From the NCBI GenBank assembly GCA_045638545.1, contig JAZUBL010000036.1, positions 1 through 64,000 on the forward strand: a stretch of 64,000 nucleotides of DNA, read 5' to 3'. This DNA is from UMGS1071 sp045638545. GTDB lineage: Bacteria; Bacillota; Clostridia; Oscillospirales; Acutalibacteraceae. Position numbers and translations under genes: made by a program. Positions 7,634 through 16,538 of this stretch are shown here, piece by piece. Each line of letters opens with the position of its first letter. The first letter of the stretch is position 1. Under the pieces are notes generated by a model, which did no database searches, was not told where the DNA came from, and saw only the letters and a program-made list of their open reading frames with translations.

Positions 7634-10255
7634 ATGAGCAAGGAACTTGCCAAAGCATATGATCCACATGAAGTGGAAGACAGAACCTATGACTTTTGGG
7701 TGAAAAACGGCTTCTTTCATGCAGAACCGGATCCAAAGAAAAAACCATATACCATCGTAATCCCGCCGCCAAACATTACAGGCCAGCTCCACATGGGTCA
7801 CGCACTGGACGAAACACTCCAGGACGTACTCATCCGCTGGAGAAGAATGCAGGGTTACTCTGCACTGTGGCTGCCGGGCACTGACCACGCATCCATCGCA
7901 ACAGAGGCTAAGATTGTAGAAGCAATGAAGGCTGACGGCGTAACAAAGGAAGAGCTGGGTCGTGAGGGCTTCCTGAAGCGCGCATGGGAGTGGAAAGAAA
8001 AGTACGGCGGTACCATCGTAGGCCAGCTGAAGAAGCTTGGTTCTTCCTGCGACTGGGACAGAGAGCGCTTTACACTGGACGAAGGCTGCTCTGAGGCTGT
8101 TCGCGAAGTATTCGTACGCCTCTATGAAAAGGGCCTCATCTACCGCGGCGAGCGCATCATCAACTGGTGCCCGCACTGTAAGACATCCATCTCTGACGCT
8201 GAGGTTGAGTACGAAGAGAAGGACGGCAATTTCTGGCACTTCAAGTATCCGCTGACCGATGGTTCCGGCTTTATCCGCCTGGCAACAACACGTCCGGAAA
8301 CAATGCTGGGCGATACAGCTGTTGCTGTTCACCCAGACGACGAGCGCTACAAGGATATGGTTGGCAAGACCGTAACACTGCCGCTGGTAGGCCGTGAGAT
8401 TCCGATCGTTGCTGACTCCTATGTAGAGATGGAGTTTGGTACCGGTGTTGTTAAGATCACACCTGCACACGACCCGCACGACTTTGAAGTTGGTCTCCGC
8501 CACAACCTGCCAATCATCAACGTGATGGACGAGAGCGGCATCATCAACGAACACGGCGGCGAGTACTGCGGTCTGGATCGCCTTGAGGCAAGAAAGAAGA
8601 TCGTTAAGGCAATGGAGGAGCAGGGCTTCCTGGAGAAGATCGAGCCAATCAAGCACAATGTTGGCGAATGCTACCGCTGCGGCACTGTTGTTGAGCCAAG
8701 AGTTTCCATGCAGTGGTTCGTAAAGATGGAGCCGCTGGCAAAGCCTGCAATCGAGGCTGTTCGCAACGGCGACACCAAGTTCGTTCCGGAGCGCTTTGAC
8801 AAAGTATACTTCAACTGGATGGAAAACATCCGTGACTGGTGTATTTCCCGTCAGCTGTGGTGGGGTCACAGAATTCCGGCATGGTACTGCGACTGCGGGG
8901 AGACAATCGTTTCCCGCGAGACACCAGAAAAGTGTCCAAAGTGCGGCGGCACACACCTGCACCAGGATGAGGATACTCTGGATACATGGTTCTCCTCTGC
9001 TCTGTGGCCATTCTCCACACTGGGCTGGCCAAACAACACCAAAGATCTGAAGTACTTCTACCCAACAAGCACACTGGTAACAGGCTATGATATCATCTTC
9101 TTCTGGGTAGCTCGTATGATCTTCTCCGGTATTGAGCACATGGGCAAGACACCATTCGACACCGTATTTATCCACGGTATTGTTCGTGACGAAAAGGGCC
9201 GCAAGATGTCCAAGTCTCTGGGCAACGGTATCGACCCACTGCAGGTTATTGACCAGTACGGCGCTGACGCACTGCGCTTTATGCTGGCAACCGGCAACAG
9301 CCCTGGCAACGATATGCGCTACTCTCCAGAAAAGGTTGAGGCAAGCCGTAACTTTGCAAACAAGATCTGGAACGCTGCTCGTTTCATTCTCATGAACCTG
9401 GAAGGCCACGACGTAAAGGGTGTTCTCCCAACAGAACTGGCTACAGAAGACAAGTGGATCATCAGTGCGTTCAACAACGTTGCAAAAGAGATCACAGAGA
9501 ATCTGGAGAAGTTCGAGCTTGGTATCGCAGCTTCCAAGATCTACGACTTCCTGTGGGATGACTTCTGCGACTGGTACATCGAAATCGCAAAGATCCGCAT
9601 GGGCGGCGCTGACCCTGTAACAGCACAGAACGCAAGAGAAGTTCTCGTTTGGGTAATGACAGGCACACTGAAGCTGCTCCACCCATTCATGCCATTCATC
9701 ACAGAAGAGATCTGGCAGACACTGCCGCACGAAGGCGATGCACTGATGGTTTCCCAGTGGCCGGAGTTCGACCCTGCACTGGACTTCCCTGTTGCAGAGG
9801 CTGAGATGAAGCGTATCATGGACGTGATCCGCGGCATCCGTAACCGCCGTGCAGAAATGAACGTACCACCAAGCCGCAAGGCAAAGGTTTACATTGCAAC
9901 TGCACAGCAGCAGACTTTCTGTGATGGTTCTGCAATTGTTGCTAAGCTTGCTTATGCAAACGAAGTAGAGATCGGCAACAGCTTCGACATGGACGGCGCT
10001 GTAACAATCGTTACAGACGATGCGACTGTTTACATCCCAATGGATGAACTGGTAGACAAGCAGGCAGAAATTGCACGCCTCAGCAAGGAGCTGGAGAAGG
10101 CTACCAAGGAGCTGGCACAGTGCAACGGCAAGCTGAATAACCAGGGCTTCCTGGCAAAGGCACCGGCAAACGTTGTAGAAGGCGTTAAGCAGGATGCTGC
10201 ACGTCTCAGCGACAGAATTGCGCTGATTGAGTCTTCTCTCGCAGCCCTTAAATAA
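7634..10255 (+). CDS. valS: Valyl-tRNA synthetase
   Basis: 873 residues, normal for bacterial ValRS, starting after TGAGGAGG. Charges tRNA-Val with valine in the cytosol. The class I signature HIGH appears as PPPNITGQLHMGHAL (about 41-55) and KMSKS as GRKMSKSLGN (about 521-530). The editing (CP1) domain lies between, with TTRPETMLGDTAVAVHP near 215-231. The anticodon-binding region and a C-terminal coiled coil (ELVDKQAEIARLSKELEKATKEL, tRNA-binding arm) complete the protein. Highly biased codon use as expected of an abundant protein. folC follows after a terminator-like hairpin. Confidence 0.97.
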   Translation: MSKELAKAYDPHEVEDRTYDFWVKNGFFHAEPDPKKKPYTIVIPPPNITGQLHMGHALDETLQDVLIRWRRMQGYSALWLPGTDHASIATEAKIVEAMKADGVTKEELGREGFLKRAWEWKEKYGGTIVGQLKKLGSSCDWDRERFTLDEGCSEAVREVFVRLYEKGLIYRGERIINWCPHCKTSISDAEVEYEEKDGNFWHFKYPLTDGSGFIRLATTRPETMLGDTAVAVHPDDERYKDMVGKTVTLPLVGREIPIVADSYVEMEFGTGVVKITPAHDPHDFEVGLRHNLPIINVMDESGIINEHGGEYCGLDRLEARKKIVKAMEEQGFLEKIEPIKHNVGECYRCGTVVEPRVSMQWFVKMEPLAKPAIEAVRNGDTKFVPERFDKVYFNWMENIRDWCISRQLWWGHRIPAWYCDCGETIVSRETPEKCPKCGGTHLHQDEDTLDTWFSSALWPFSTLGWPNNTKDLKYFYPTSTLVTGYDIIFFWVARMIFSGIEHMGKTPFDTVFIHGIVRDEKGRKMSKSLGNGIDPLQVIDQYGADALRFMLATGNSPGNDMRYSPEKVEASRNFANKIWNAARFILMNLEGHDVKGVLPTELATEDKWIISAFNNVAKEITENLEKFELGIAASKIYDFLWDDFCDWYIEIAKIRMGGADPVTAQNAREVLVWVMTGTLKLLHPFMPFITEEIWQTLPHEGDALMVSQWPEFDPALDFPVAEAEMKRIMDVIRGIRNRRAEMNVPPSRKAKVYIATAQQQTFCDGSAIVAKLAYANEVEIGNSFDMDGAVTIVTDDATVYIPMDELVDKQAEIARLSKELEKATKELAQCNGKLNNQGFLAKAPANVVEGVKQDAARLSDRIALIESSLAALK

Positions 10256-10305
10256 GATTAGTTAATTTGCTTTTTATAGCAGCTATAAATTATATATGAA
10301 ATTAG

Positions 10306-10336
10306 CAAAACCTTCCCGATTTGTGGAAGGTTTTGT
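10306..10336 (+). terminator. Hairpin between valS and folC
   Basis: CAAAACCTTCC (10306-10316) and GGAAGGTTTTG (10325-10335) form an 11-bp stem with a short T tract, 20 bp before the folC start. It may end valS transcription partly, letting some read-through reach folC; folC has no obvious separate promoter. Confidence 0.65.
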
Positions 10337-10355
10337 TGTAAAAAGGATGTTGAAT

Positions 10356-11648
10356 ATGACACAGACAGAATTAATCGCACGTCTTGCAGAGTGCAAAACA
10401 TGGAAAACAGACCTGACACCAGCGCTGGCTCTGGCAGAAAAAATGGGCAACCCACAGAATAACCTGAAGTTTGTACACGTTGGCGGTACAAACGGCAAGG
10501 GTTCCACCTGCGCAATGACAGCTTCCATTCTGGAGAAGGCTGGCTATAAGGTAGGCCGCTTTATTTCTCCATACGTACTGGAGTTCCGCGAAAGAATCGA
10601 AATCAACGGCGAGATGATCCCGGAAGAGGATCTCTGCCGCATTGGTGAGGAAGTACTGAACGCTGCTGCAGCGCTGGCAGAGGAAGACATTCACCCAACA
10701 GAATTTGACGTGGTAACTGTAATCGGCATGCTGTGGTTTGCTGAGCAGAAGTGCGACATCGTTGTGCTGGAAGTTGGCCTGGGCGGCACTATCGACTCCA
10801 CCAACATCGTAACAGCAGAAACTGTGCTGGCAACTGCAATCACTTCCGTTTCCATCGACCACGCAGCAATTCTGGGCGAAACAGAAGAGAAAATCGCAGC
10901 AGAGAAGAGCGGCATTATTAAGGAAGGCGGCAGCCTTGTTCTTGGCAAGTCCATTCCAAGAGCAGCCCTCAACCTGATCAAGCGCGTAGCAATGAAGAAG
11001 AACAACGATGCTTACATGGCAAATGCTGCTGAGGTTATCATGAAGAAGAGCCACACAGCAGGCCTCACTTTCTGGTACAAGGGCAGAGATTACGATCTGA
11101 CACTGCCGGGCCTGTATCAGCTGCAGAACGCTGTAGTTGCGCTCCGCATCGTTGAGGTGCTCCGCCGCAAGGGCTGGACAATTACAGAAGATCACGTAGC
11201 AGACGGCCTTGCACACGTGCACTTCCCAGCAAGAATGGAACTGATGGGCAAAGAGCCGCTGTTCTGGATCGACGGCGCACACAACCAGGAAGGCGTAGCA
11301 GCACTGCTGTTCTCTCTTTCTAATCTGGTACCGCACAAGAAGAAGGTTTGCATCCACGGCATGATGCAGGACAAGGACTGCGAAGGCGTTGTGGAGATGC
11401 TCTCCGGCGCATTCGATGCAGTGATCACTGTAGAGCCATCTAACCCAAGAGCTGTGAAGGCAGCAGACCTGGCAGAAATGTGGAAAAAGCACGATGCTGA
11501 AGTAACAACAGCAGAGAGCGTAGAAGCTGCAATTGCAAAGGCAGTGGAGATGGCTGGCAAGGACGGCGCTGTAGTATGCTGCGGTTCCCTGTTCCTGTGT
11601 GCAGATGCACGCCCACATGCAATGGCATTTTTTGCTGAAGAAAAATAA
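10356..11648 (+). CDS. folC: Folylpolyglutamate synthase / dihydrofolate synthase
   Basis: 430 residues from the ATG at 10356, 9 bp after AAAAGG; the ATG at 10347 is too close. The ATP-binding loop VHVGGTNGKGSTC (about 37-49), the SPYVLEFRERI segment binding folate, VLEVGLGGTIDSTN, and the C-terminal Mur-ligase-type DGAHNQEG are all present. The enzyme adds glutamate to folate (and often to dihydropteroate), retaining the cofactor in the cell. No other folate genes are adjacent. Terminator downstream at 11689. Confidence 0.93.
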   Translation: MTQTELIARLAECKTWKTDLTPALALAEKMGNPQNNLKFVHVGGTNGKGSTCAMTASILEKAGYKVGRFISPYVLEFRERIEINGEMIPEEDLCRIGEEVLNAAAALAEEDIHPTEFDVVTVIGMLWFAEQKCDIVVLEVGLGGTIDSTNIVTAETVLATAITSVSIDHAAILGETEEKIAAEKSGIIKEGGSLVLGKSIPRAALNLIKRVAMKKNNDAYMANAAEVIMKKSHTAGLTFWYKGRDYDLTLPGLYQLQNAVVALRIVEVLRRKGWTITEDHVADGLAHVHFPARMELMGKEPLFWIDGAHNQEGVAALLFSLSNLVPHKKKVCIHGMMQDKDCEGVVEMLSGAFDAVITVEPSNPRAVKAADLAEMWKKHDAEVTTAESVEAAIAKAVEMAGKDGAVVCCGSLFLCADARPHAMAFFAEEK

Positions 11649-11688
11649 ATCATAACAGGCGACAGCCTGTGACAGAATATGCAGGAAG

Positions 11689-11728
11689 AATCCCTTATCG
11701 TTAAAGAAAACGGTAAGGGATTTTTTTA
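11689..11728 (+). terminator. Intrinsic terminator after folC
   Basis: ATCCCTTATCG and CGGTAAGGGAT pair around TTAAAGAAAA, followed by TTTTTTTATT. A smaller hairpin ACAGGC/GCCTGT lies just before it at 11655-11670. Confidence 0.85.
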
Positions 11729-11750
11729 TTGCCCAAAAGGAGGAATCGCA

Positions 11751-12152
11751 ATGAATGTTGTGATGCAGCTGCAGGGGGACAGGCTGGTGGCTTCCCTCAG
11801 CGGAGAGATCGATCATCATCAGACAGAACAGCTGCGGGAGCTGATCGACAGCGAAGCGGCGCGGATCCGTCCGCAGGAGCTGGTTCTTGATTTTTCACAG
11901 GTCACGTTTATGGACAGTTCCGGCATCGGGCTGATTTTAGGCCGGTACAGATGGATGCAGGAATTAGGCGGCATGGTGCGTATTACGCATATTTCCCGGC
12001 AGATGGAACAGATCCTTGTGCTGTCGGGAATTCATCAGCTGGTGCAGGTAGAGTGTGAAAAAGAAGAAAAAAACAGAGGATCGGAAACAGCTCCGGCAGA
12101 CAGAGAGATTTTTTCCGATTCATCTAAGGAGGTGCGATACGATGCAAAATGA
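11751..12152 (+). CDS. spoIIAA: Anti-sigma-F factor antagonist SpoIIAA (STAS domain)
   Basis: 133 residues from the ATG at 11751 after AAAAGGAGG. The STAS domain carries the phosphorylatable serine in FMDSSGIGLILGRY (about 56-69). In the forespore SpoIIAA, when dephosphorylated, takes SpoIIAB off sigma F; when phosphorylated by SpoIIAB it is inactive. The protein is somewhat longer than the usual 110-117 residues because of a charged tail after about 105. First gene of a tight three-gene operon; its end overlaps spoIIAB by 11 bp. Confidence 0.93.
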   Translation: MNVVMQLQGDRLVASLSGEIDHHQTEQLRELIDSEAARIRPQELVLDFSQVTFMDSSGIGLILGRYRWMQELGGMVRITHISRQMEQILVLSGIHQLVQVECEKEEKNRGSETAPADREIFSDSSKEVRYDAK

Positions 12153-12585
12153 AATGCGGCTGACACTGCTCAGCTATTCTTCCAACGAAAGCTTTGCCCG
12201 GACAGCGGTGGCGTCTTTTATCAGCCAGTTAGACCCAACAGTGGAAGAACTGGCTGATCTGAAAACAGCAGTGTCTGAGGCGGTGACCAACTGTATTATC
12301 CACGGCTACCGGGATACGATCGGAAAAATTTACATAACCACAAAATTTGACAGGAGCGGTACCGTCACGGTGCGTGTACGGGACAAAGGCTGCGGGATTC
12401 CGGACGTGGCGCAGGCCATGGAGCCGCTGTTTACCACAGGCGGCGAAGAGCGTGCCGGCCTTGGTTTTGCAGTGATGGAAAGCTTCACCGATAAACTGCA
12501 GGTGCGCTCTGCTGTGGACAAAGGCACCACGGTAACCATGGTGAAAAAACTATCTGTCCGCAAAGCAGAGGAACAGGGGAGATGA
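12142..12585 (+). CDS. spoIIAB: Anti-sigma-F factor / serine kinase SpoIIAB
   Basis: 147 residues from the ATG at 12142, after AAGGAGGTG. GHKL kinase motifs: N box KTAVSEAVTNCIIHGY (about 39-54), G1 VRDKGCGIPDV (about 79-89) and G2 RAGLGFAVME. It binds and inhibits sigma F and phosphorylates SpoIIAA, so the ATP/ADP state sets forespore gene expression. Its stop overlaps the sigF start (ATGATGG), a sign of coupled translation. Confidence 0.95.
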   Translation: MQNEMRLTLLSYSSNESFARTAVASFISQLDPTVEELADLKTAVSEAVTNCIIHGYRDTIGKIYITTKFDRSGTVTVRVRDKGCGIPDVAQAMEPLFTTGGEERAGLGFAVMESFTDKLQVRSAVDKGTTVTMVKKLSVRKAEEQGR

Positions 12586-13241
12586 TGGCGTCATCGGAAC
12601 GGGAACAGCGTGTCAGCGAGCATTTTGGGCTGGTGCATTCCTGCGCCCAGCGGCTGAAGGGCCGGGGCATAGAGTATGAGGATCTGTATCAGGCCGGATG
12701 CCTTGGGCTGGTCAAAGCGGTGGATGGCTTTGATGACAGCCGCGGGCTGAAATTTTCCACCTATGCTGTGCCGGTTATTTTAGGAGAAATGCGGCGGCTG
12801 TTCCGCGATGGCGGTGCTGTGAAAATCGGCCGGGCCCTGAAGGAGCTTTCCATGAAGGCGGCGCGGGTCACAGCAGAATTCACTGCAAAAGAAGGCCGTC
12901 CGCCGACAGTGCAGGAGCTGGCCGATCTACTGGAGGTAGATCCGGCGGAAGCAGCCCAGGCGATCCATGCCGGACAGCGGCCGGTATCGCTGACGGTGGA
13001 CGAAGAAGAAGGCGGACAGCTGGACATTGCCGTGGATTCAGAAGCAGAGAAGATCGGAGAGCTGCTTGCCCTGCGGCAGGTTTTGGGAGAGCTGGAAGAG
13101 CGGGACAGAAAGATCATTTATTTTCGTTATTTTAAAAGTGAGACACAGACAAAAACAGCAGAGCGGCTGGGCATGACGCAGGTACAGATCTCCCGGCGGG
13201 AAAAAGTAATTCTGCAGCAGTTGCGGAAAATGTTAGGATAA
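12582..13241 (+). CDS. sigF: RNA polymerase sporulation sigma factor F
   Basis: 219 residues, slightly short of the B. subtilis protein. Region 2 reads EYEDLYQAGCLGLVKAVDGFD and FSTYAVPVILGEMRRLFRD, region 3 contains GRPPTVQELADLL, and region 4 has the helix-turn-helix TKTAERLGMTQVQISRREKVIL near the C-terminus. It is the first forespore-specific sigma factor. Order and overlaps spoIIAA-spoIIAB-sigF match the classical spoIIA operon, so the lineage makes or recently made spores. Confidence 0.95.
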   Translation: MMASSEREQRVSEHFGLVHSCAQRLKGRGIEYEDLYQAGCLGLVKAVDGFDDSRGLKFSTYAVPVILGEMRRLFRDGGAVKIGRALKELSMKAARVTAEFTAKEGRPPTVQELADLLEVDPAEAAQAIHAGQRPVSLTVDEEEGGQLDIAVDSEAEKIGELLALRQVLGELEERDRKIIYFRYFKSETQTKTAERLGMTQVQISRREKVILQQLRKMLG

Positions 13242-13305
13242 GTTTCTTTACAGGAGGATTGCTTTTCTGTTAAAATATAAAAAAACAGGCAAAGGGGAAA
13301 GAAAC

Positions 13306-13617
13306 ATGATCTTAACAACAATCCATAACATGGGCGATTATAAATATGAAGTAATCGGTCTGGTAACAGGCAGCATGGTTTCCAGCAAAAATATGTTCAA
13401 GGACATCGGTGCAGGCTTTAAAAGCATGGTTGGCGGTGAGCTGAAAGCCTATACTGCGATGATGCAGGAATCACGTCACGAGGCAACTCAGCGCATGATT
13501 GCAGAAGCACAGGCTATGGGCGCCGATGCGATCCTCGGTGTCAGCTATGCAACTTCTTCTATTACTCCGGGTGCAGCAGAAGTTCTTGCAGCAGGCACAG
13601 CGGTAAGATTTGTTTAA
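13306..13617 (+). CDS. YbjQ family (UPF0145) protein
   Basis: 103 residues, the family length. ATG at 13306 after AAGGGGAAAG. The pattern VIGLVTGSMVSSKNMFKDIGAGFKS, ELKAYTAMMQESRHEAT and MGADAILGVSYATSSI is that of YbjQ/UPF0145 proteins, which form pentamers and are of unknown function (described as heavy-metal-binding-like by similarity only). Monocistronic, with its own terminator. Confidence 0.85.
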   Translation: MILTTIHNMGDYKYEVIGLVTGSMVSSKNMFKDIGAGFKSMVGGELKAYTAMMQESRHEATQRMIAEAQAMGADAILGVSYATSSITPGAAEVLAAGTAVRFV

Positions 13618-13628
13618 TATAGTGCTAT

Positions 13629-13662
13629 GATAAACAGAGTTGATAAACTCTGTTTATTTTTT
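13629..13662 (+). terminator. Intrinsic terminator after ybjQ-like gene
   Basis: TAAACAGAGT (13631-13640) pairs with ACTCTGTTTA (13647-13656), followed by TTTTTTGC. Confidence 0.85.
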
Positions 13663-13712
13663 GCTTTTCCGGGAAGAATGAGAATATCATGGCGATAGAA
13701 AGGAAGAGCAAA

Positions 13713-14114
13713 ATGCATCATCATCAGAAATTTTTCAAATGCAGTCATTGCGGCAATGTGGTTGGTCTGATCAACAACGGCGGTGTGCCGCTGCATTGCT
13801 GCAGCGAGCCCATGCGGGAGCTGGAAGCTAATCAGGCAGAGGCTACCGCTGAAAAGCACAAGCCTTATGTGCAGTGCCGCGGCGATAAGCTGCGCGTGGA
13901 GGTGGGCACCGAGCAGCACCCAATGACAGAAGGTCATAACATTGCCTGGGTTTATCTGCAGACAGCGCGGGGCGGCCAGCGGAAGTCTTTTGTGCACAGT
14001 GATTCTCCGGAAGTGGAATTTTCCATTACAGCAGACGACAGACCGGAAGCAGTGTTCTCTTACTGCAACCAGCATGGTTTGTGGAAAACATCTGCCGACG
14101 AATTTAAACAATAA
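13713..14114 (+). CDS. dfx: Desulfoferrodoxin (superoxide reductase), copy 1
   Basis: 133 residues from the ATG at 13713, after AAAGGAAGAG. Domain I is a desulforedoxin site: CSHCG (about 11-15) and HCCSEPM (about 30-36). Domain II holds the superoxide-reducing iron ligands EQHPMTEGHNIAWVYL and YCNQHGLW (the C-x2-H pair). It reduces superoxide to peroxide without making oxygen, in the cytosol of anaerobes. A second copy is at 57399, on the other strand, only about 40% identical by eye. A terminator lies immediately downstream. Confidence 0.93.
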   Translation: MHHHQKFFKCSHCGNVVGLINNGGVPLHCCSEPMRELEANQAEATAEKHKPYVQCRGDKLRVEVGTEQHPMTEGHNIAWVYLQTARGGQRKSFVHSDSPEVEFSITADDRPEAVFSYCNQHGLWKTSADEFKQ

Positions 14115-14147
14115 AAAAAGCCCTCCCTTAAGGGAGGGTGTTTTTTA
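14113..14147. terminator. Bidirectional terminator
   Basis: CCCTCCC TTAA GGGAGGG flanked by AAAAAAAG and GTTTTTTA, between the convergent desulfoferrodoxin and aldo/keto reductase genes. Confidence 0.9.
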
Positions 14148-15101
14148 TGCCTGCCTTTCCCAGTAACCGGGGATGCAGATGTCCAGTGCATCGGATTCCC
14201 GTTCCAGCTGGAGGATTTCTTCTTCCGTTAAGGCGATGCTGACAGCGGCGGCATCTTTGCTGACCTGATGAGGCTTTGTGATGCCGACCACCGGCACTGT
14301 GCCTTTTGCCGCCGCCCACGCAATGGCAATCTGTGCGGCATCTGCATGATAATGTGCGCCGATCTCTTTCATTGTCTGGACCAGTGGAGAAATACGCTCT
14401 AACAGGACAGGCGGCCAGGTGCGGCCCCGGCGGGTTTTTCCCGGCAGCGGCCGGGCCGGGCAGTATCTGGCAGTCAGTACGCCCTGCTCCAATACCATAT
14501 AAGAGAAAAAGACAACGTTATTTTTCCGGCACCAGTTTAAAATACCATTTTGCTCCGGCACCCGGTACAGCAGGCTGTAGTGATTCTGCACGGCGGAAAG
14601 GCGAAGCCCTGCCTGTCGGAGAATGGTGTCGGCTTCCTGAATTTCTTCCAGGCTGTGGTTGGCAACGCCAACGTGGCGGCATGTGCCGTTCCAGAGGAGT
14701 GGGATCAGTTCGGTAGTCCACTTTTTTACGTTCTTTGGCGTATGCACCCAGAACAGTTCCGCATGATCGGTGTGCAGGCGATCCAGACTTCTGCGGAGAG
14801 ATTTTTCCAGGGCGTGACGGGACTGCAGCCCTGTCGGCGTGAATTTTGTGGAAAGCAGCACGTCGGTTCTGTTTTGCGCCAGGCGGCCGAGAATGGACTC
14901 AGCAGCACCCATGCCAAAGACAGGGGCGGTGTCCCAAAGTGTGCAGCCAGCTTTCAGGGCGCGGTCAAAGACAGGTTTCAGGTCGGTCTCTTCCAGGTGA
15001 TTGCCGAAAATACTGTTGCCGCCATGGGGACCGATGCCCCAGGACCATGTTCCAATGGCGATTTGCGGAATTTTTGTACTGCCAAGCATTGTATATTTCA
15101 T
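14145..15101 (-). CDS. Aldo/keto reductase with Phe in place of the catalytic Tyr
   Basis: 318 residues. The (beta/alpha)8 aldo/keto reductase pattern is clear: IAIGTWSWG, LWDTAPVFGMGAAES, STKF, ELFWVHTP, RHVGVANHS, QNHYSLLYR and a C-terminal GITKPHQV/AAAKGTVPVVG. Of the catalytic tetrad, Asp (WDTA), Lys (STKF) and His (FWVHTP) are present, but the tyrosine expected in the usual DTAEVYG motif is phenylalanine (TTT codon, about residue 62). The protein may therefore be a poor reductase or act by another mechanism. NADPH-type cofactor binding is expected. About 270 bp of AT-rich DNA without a gene separates it from tRNA-Leu. Confidence 0.88.
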   Translation of the reverse strand: MKYTMLGSTKIPQIAIGTWSWGIGPHGGNSIFGNHLEETDLKPVFDRALKAGCTLWDTAPVFGMGAAESILGRLAQNRTDVLLSTKFTPTGLQSRHALEKSLRRSLDRLHTDHAELFWVHTPKNVKKWTTELIPLLWNGTCRHVGVANHSLEEIQEADTILRQAGLRLSAVQNHYSLLYRVPEQNGILNWCRKNNVVFFSYMVLEQGVLTARYCPARPLPGKTRRGRTWPPVLLERISPLVQTMKEIGAHYHADAAQIAIAWAAAKGTVPVVGITKPHQVSKDAAAVSIALTEEEILQLERESDALDICIPGYWERQA

Positions 15102-15294
15102 AAGATCCTCTTTCTGACTGTTTATTTTCCGATTATTTTAAAAAAATTTGCCTGTAAAATAAATTTTTTTTGAAAAATACAGGCTTCAGAAGCGTTTTTT
15201 CGCAGAATTTCAAAAAAAGTTTGCAGCAAAAATGGCTTATTTATGCGGTTTTTTAATTCTTTTAAAAAATTTTAAAAAAAGTTTGAAAAAAGTG

Positions 15295-15323
15295 TTGACA
15301 TATTGAGGAACTGCTGATATAAT
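15295..15323 (+). promoter_or_regulatory. tRNA-Leu promoter
   Basis: Consensus TTGACA (15295-15300), 17 bp, TATAAT (15318-15323), about 50 bp before the tRNA. Upstream is rich in A and T runs, like an UP element. Confidence 0.92.
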
Positions 15324-15372
15324 CATAATTGTTCTCCGGTACGGAAGCAACCGACACGGAGCTAACACACAT

Positions 15373-15459
15373 GCGGATATGGCGGAATTGGCAGACGCGT
15401 ATGGTTCAGGTCCATATGAATGCAAGTTCATGCAGGTTCAACTCCTGTTATCCGCACCA
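15373..15459 (+). tRNA. tRNA-Leu (anticodon CAG)
   Basis: 87 nt with encoded CCA. Acceptor stem GCGGATA/TATCCGC, D arm with GGCGGAATTGGCAGACGC, anticodon stem TATGG/CCATA around loop TTCAGGT (CAG reads CUG), a long variable arm (TGAA/TTCA) as expected for Leu, and T arm CAGG-TTCAACT-CCTG. Confidence 0.97.
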
Positions 15460-15464
15460 AGCAG

Positions 15465-15494
15465 AACCCGATGCAATGCATCGGGTTTTTTCGT
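15465..15494 (+). terminator. Terminator of tRNA-Leu
   Basis: AACCCGATGCA pairs with TGCATCGGGTT, followed by TTTTTCG. Confidence 0.9.
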
Positions 15495-15757
15495 TACTCA
15501 AAGCTTCTTTTTTCAAAAGAAGCTTTTCTCCTGTAAAAAATCCTGTGATCAGGTTTTTATAAACATATGTGTGAGATTGTTTTACACATTGCAAAAAAAT
15601 ATTTGTTTTCCGGCGCGATTGTGATAAAATGAAGGCATAAATAGGCGTTCAGCGCGTTACGGAATTTTCTGAGAAAAGAAATATCATCGTCGGTTCTGCA
15701 AAGGCATGGGGGTGCCGCAGAGCCAGTTCAGTCCAGGAAAGGGGAAGGCGTTACAGT

Positions 15758-16384
15758 ATGATCGTATTTCTTTACATTGCGGCGGCAGTCACAGCGTATC
15801 TGGTCTGCGGCCTGAACCCGGCCATCGTGCTCTCCAGGGCGGTGTATAAAAAAGACATCCGCACCTGCGGCAGCGGCAACCCGGGTTTTACAAACTTTAA
15901 GCGAACATTCGGCAATAAGCTGGCATGGTGGGTATTGATCCTTGACCTTGCAAAATCTGCAGTAGTGGTGGCGATCTTCTCCATCCTATTTATGATCTTC
16001 CACAACGACTTCCAGCTTGGCGCAGCATACACCAGCCTGTTTGTAATGATCGGTCACTCTTACCCGATCTGGTACAAATTCAAGGGCGGCAAGGGCTTCC
16101 TTGTTTATATGTCTGCCATCTGGTTTATGGACTGGCGCTGCGGCGTGGTAGCACTGGCGATCATGATGATCCTGCTGTTCACCACAAAGTATATGTCTCT
16201 GTCCACAGTATGCGCAATGCTCTCCTGTCCGGTCACACTGCTGATCGTGAGAGCACCAATTGCAGTAATCTGCCTGTGCGCTGCCTGCGTATTGTTTATC
16301 GCATGGCGTCACAGAGAGAACTTCAAGCGCCTTATTCGCGGCACAGAATCCAAGTTCTCCCTGAAGAGCAAAAAAGCTTCTTAA
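15758..16384 (+). CDS. plsY: Acyl-phosphate:glycerol-3-phosphate acyltransferase PlsY
   Basis: 208 residues, multi-pass. The three PlsY motifs are visible: CGSGNPGFTNFKR (about 37-49, motif 1), GHSYPIWYKFKGGKGF (about 97-112, motif 2) and a later ALAIMMILLFTTKYMSLST (motif 3 region). The enzyme moves acyl groups from acyl-phosphate to glycerol-3-phosphate, the first step of membrane lipid synthesis. Upstream, TTGTTT (15603) and TAAAAT (15625) look like a promoter, and the leader folds into GGTTCTGC/GCAGAGCC with an inner GGCA/TGCC. Confidence 0.93.
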   Translation: MIVFLYIAAAVTAYLVCGLNPAIVLSRAVYKKDIRTCGSGNPGFTNFKRTFGNKLAWWVLILDLAKSAVVVAIFSILFMIFHNDFQLGAAYTSLFVMIGHSYPIWYKFKGGKGFLVYMSAIWFMDWRCGVVALAIMMILLFTTKYMSLSTVCAMLSCPVTLLIVRAPIAVICLCAACVLFIAWRHRENFKRLIRGTESKFSLKSKKAS

Positions 16385-16385
16385 T

Positions 16386-16420
16386 AAAAGACGGTACCGT
16401 TTGGTGCCGTCTTTTTTGTT
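16386..16420 (+). terminator. Intrinsic terminator after plsY
   Basis: AAGACGGTACC pairs with GGTGCCGTCTT, then TTTT. Confidence 0.88.
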
Positions 16421-16538
16421 TGTCCGGATGTATAGATTCGAGACATCTTCCTTACTTTTCCAATCCCGGCCTTCACATGGAAAAATGCGCAGCGGCATAT
16501 ACTATAAAACACTCCATATCCCGGGATGGTGATGTTTT

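Noticed and set aside
7472..9730. Long open frame on the minus strand opposite valS (752 codons)
   Set aside because: Antisense to a clear housekeeping gene, rich in Cys/His/Val as expected of a mirror frame of biased codons, no ribosome site, no recognisable motif.
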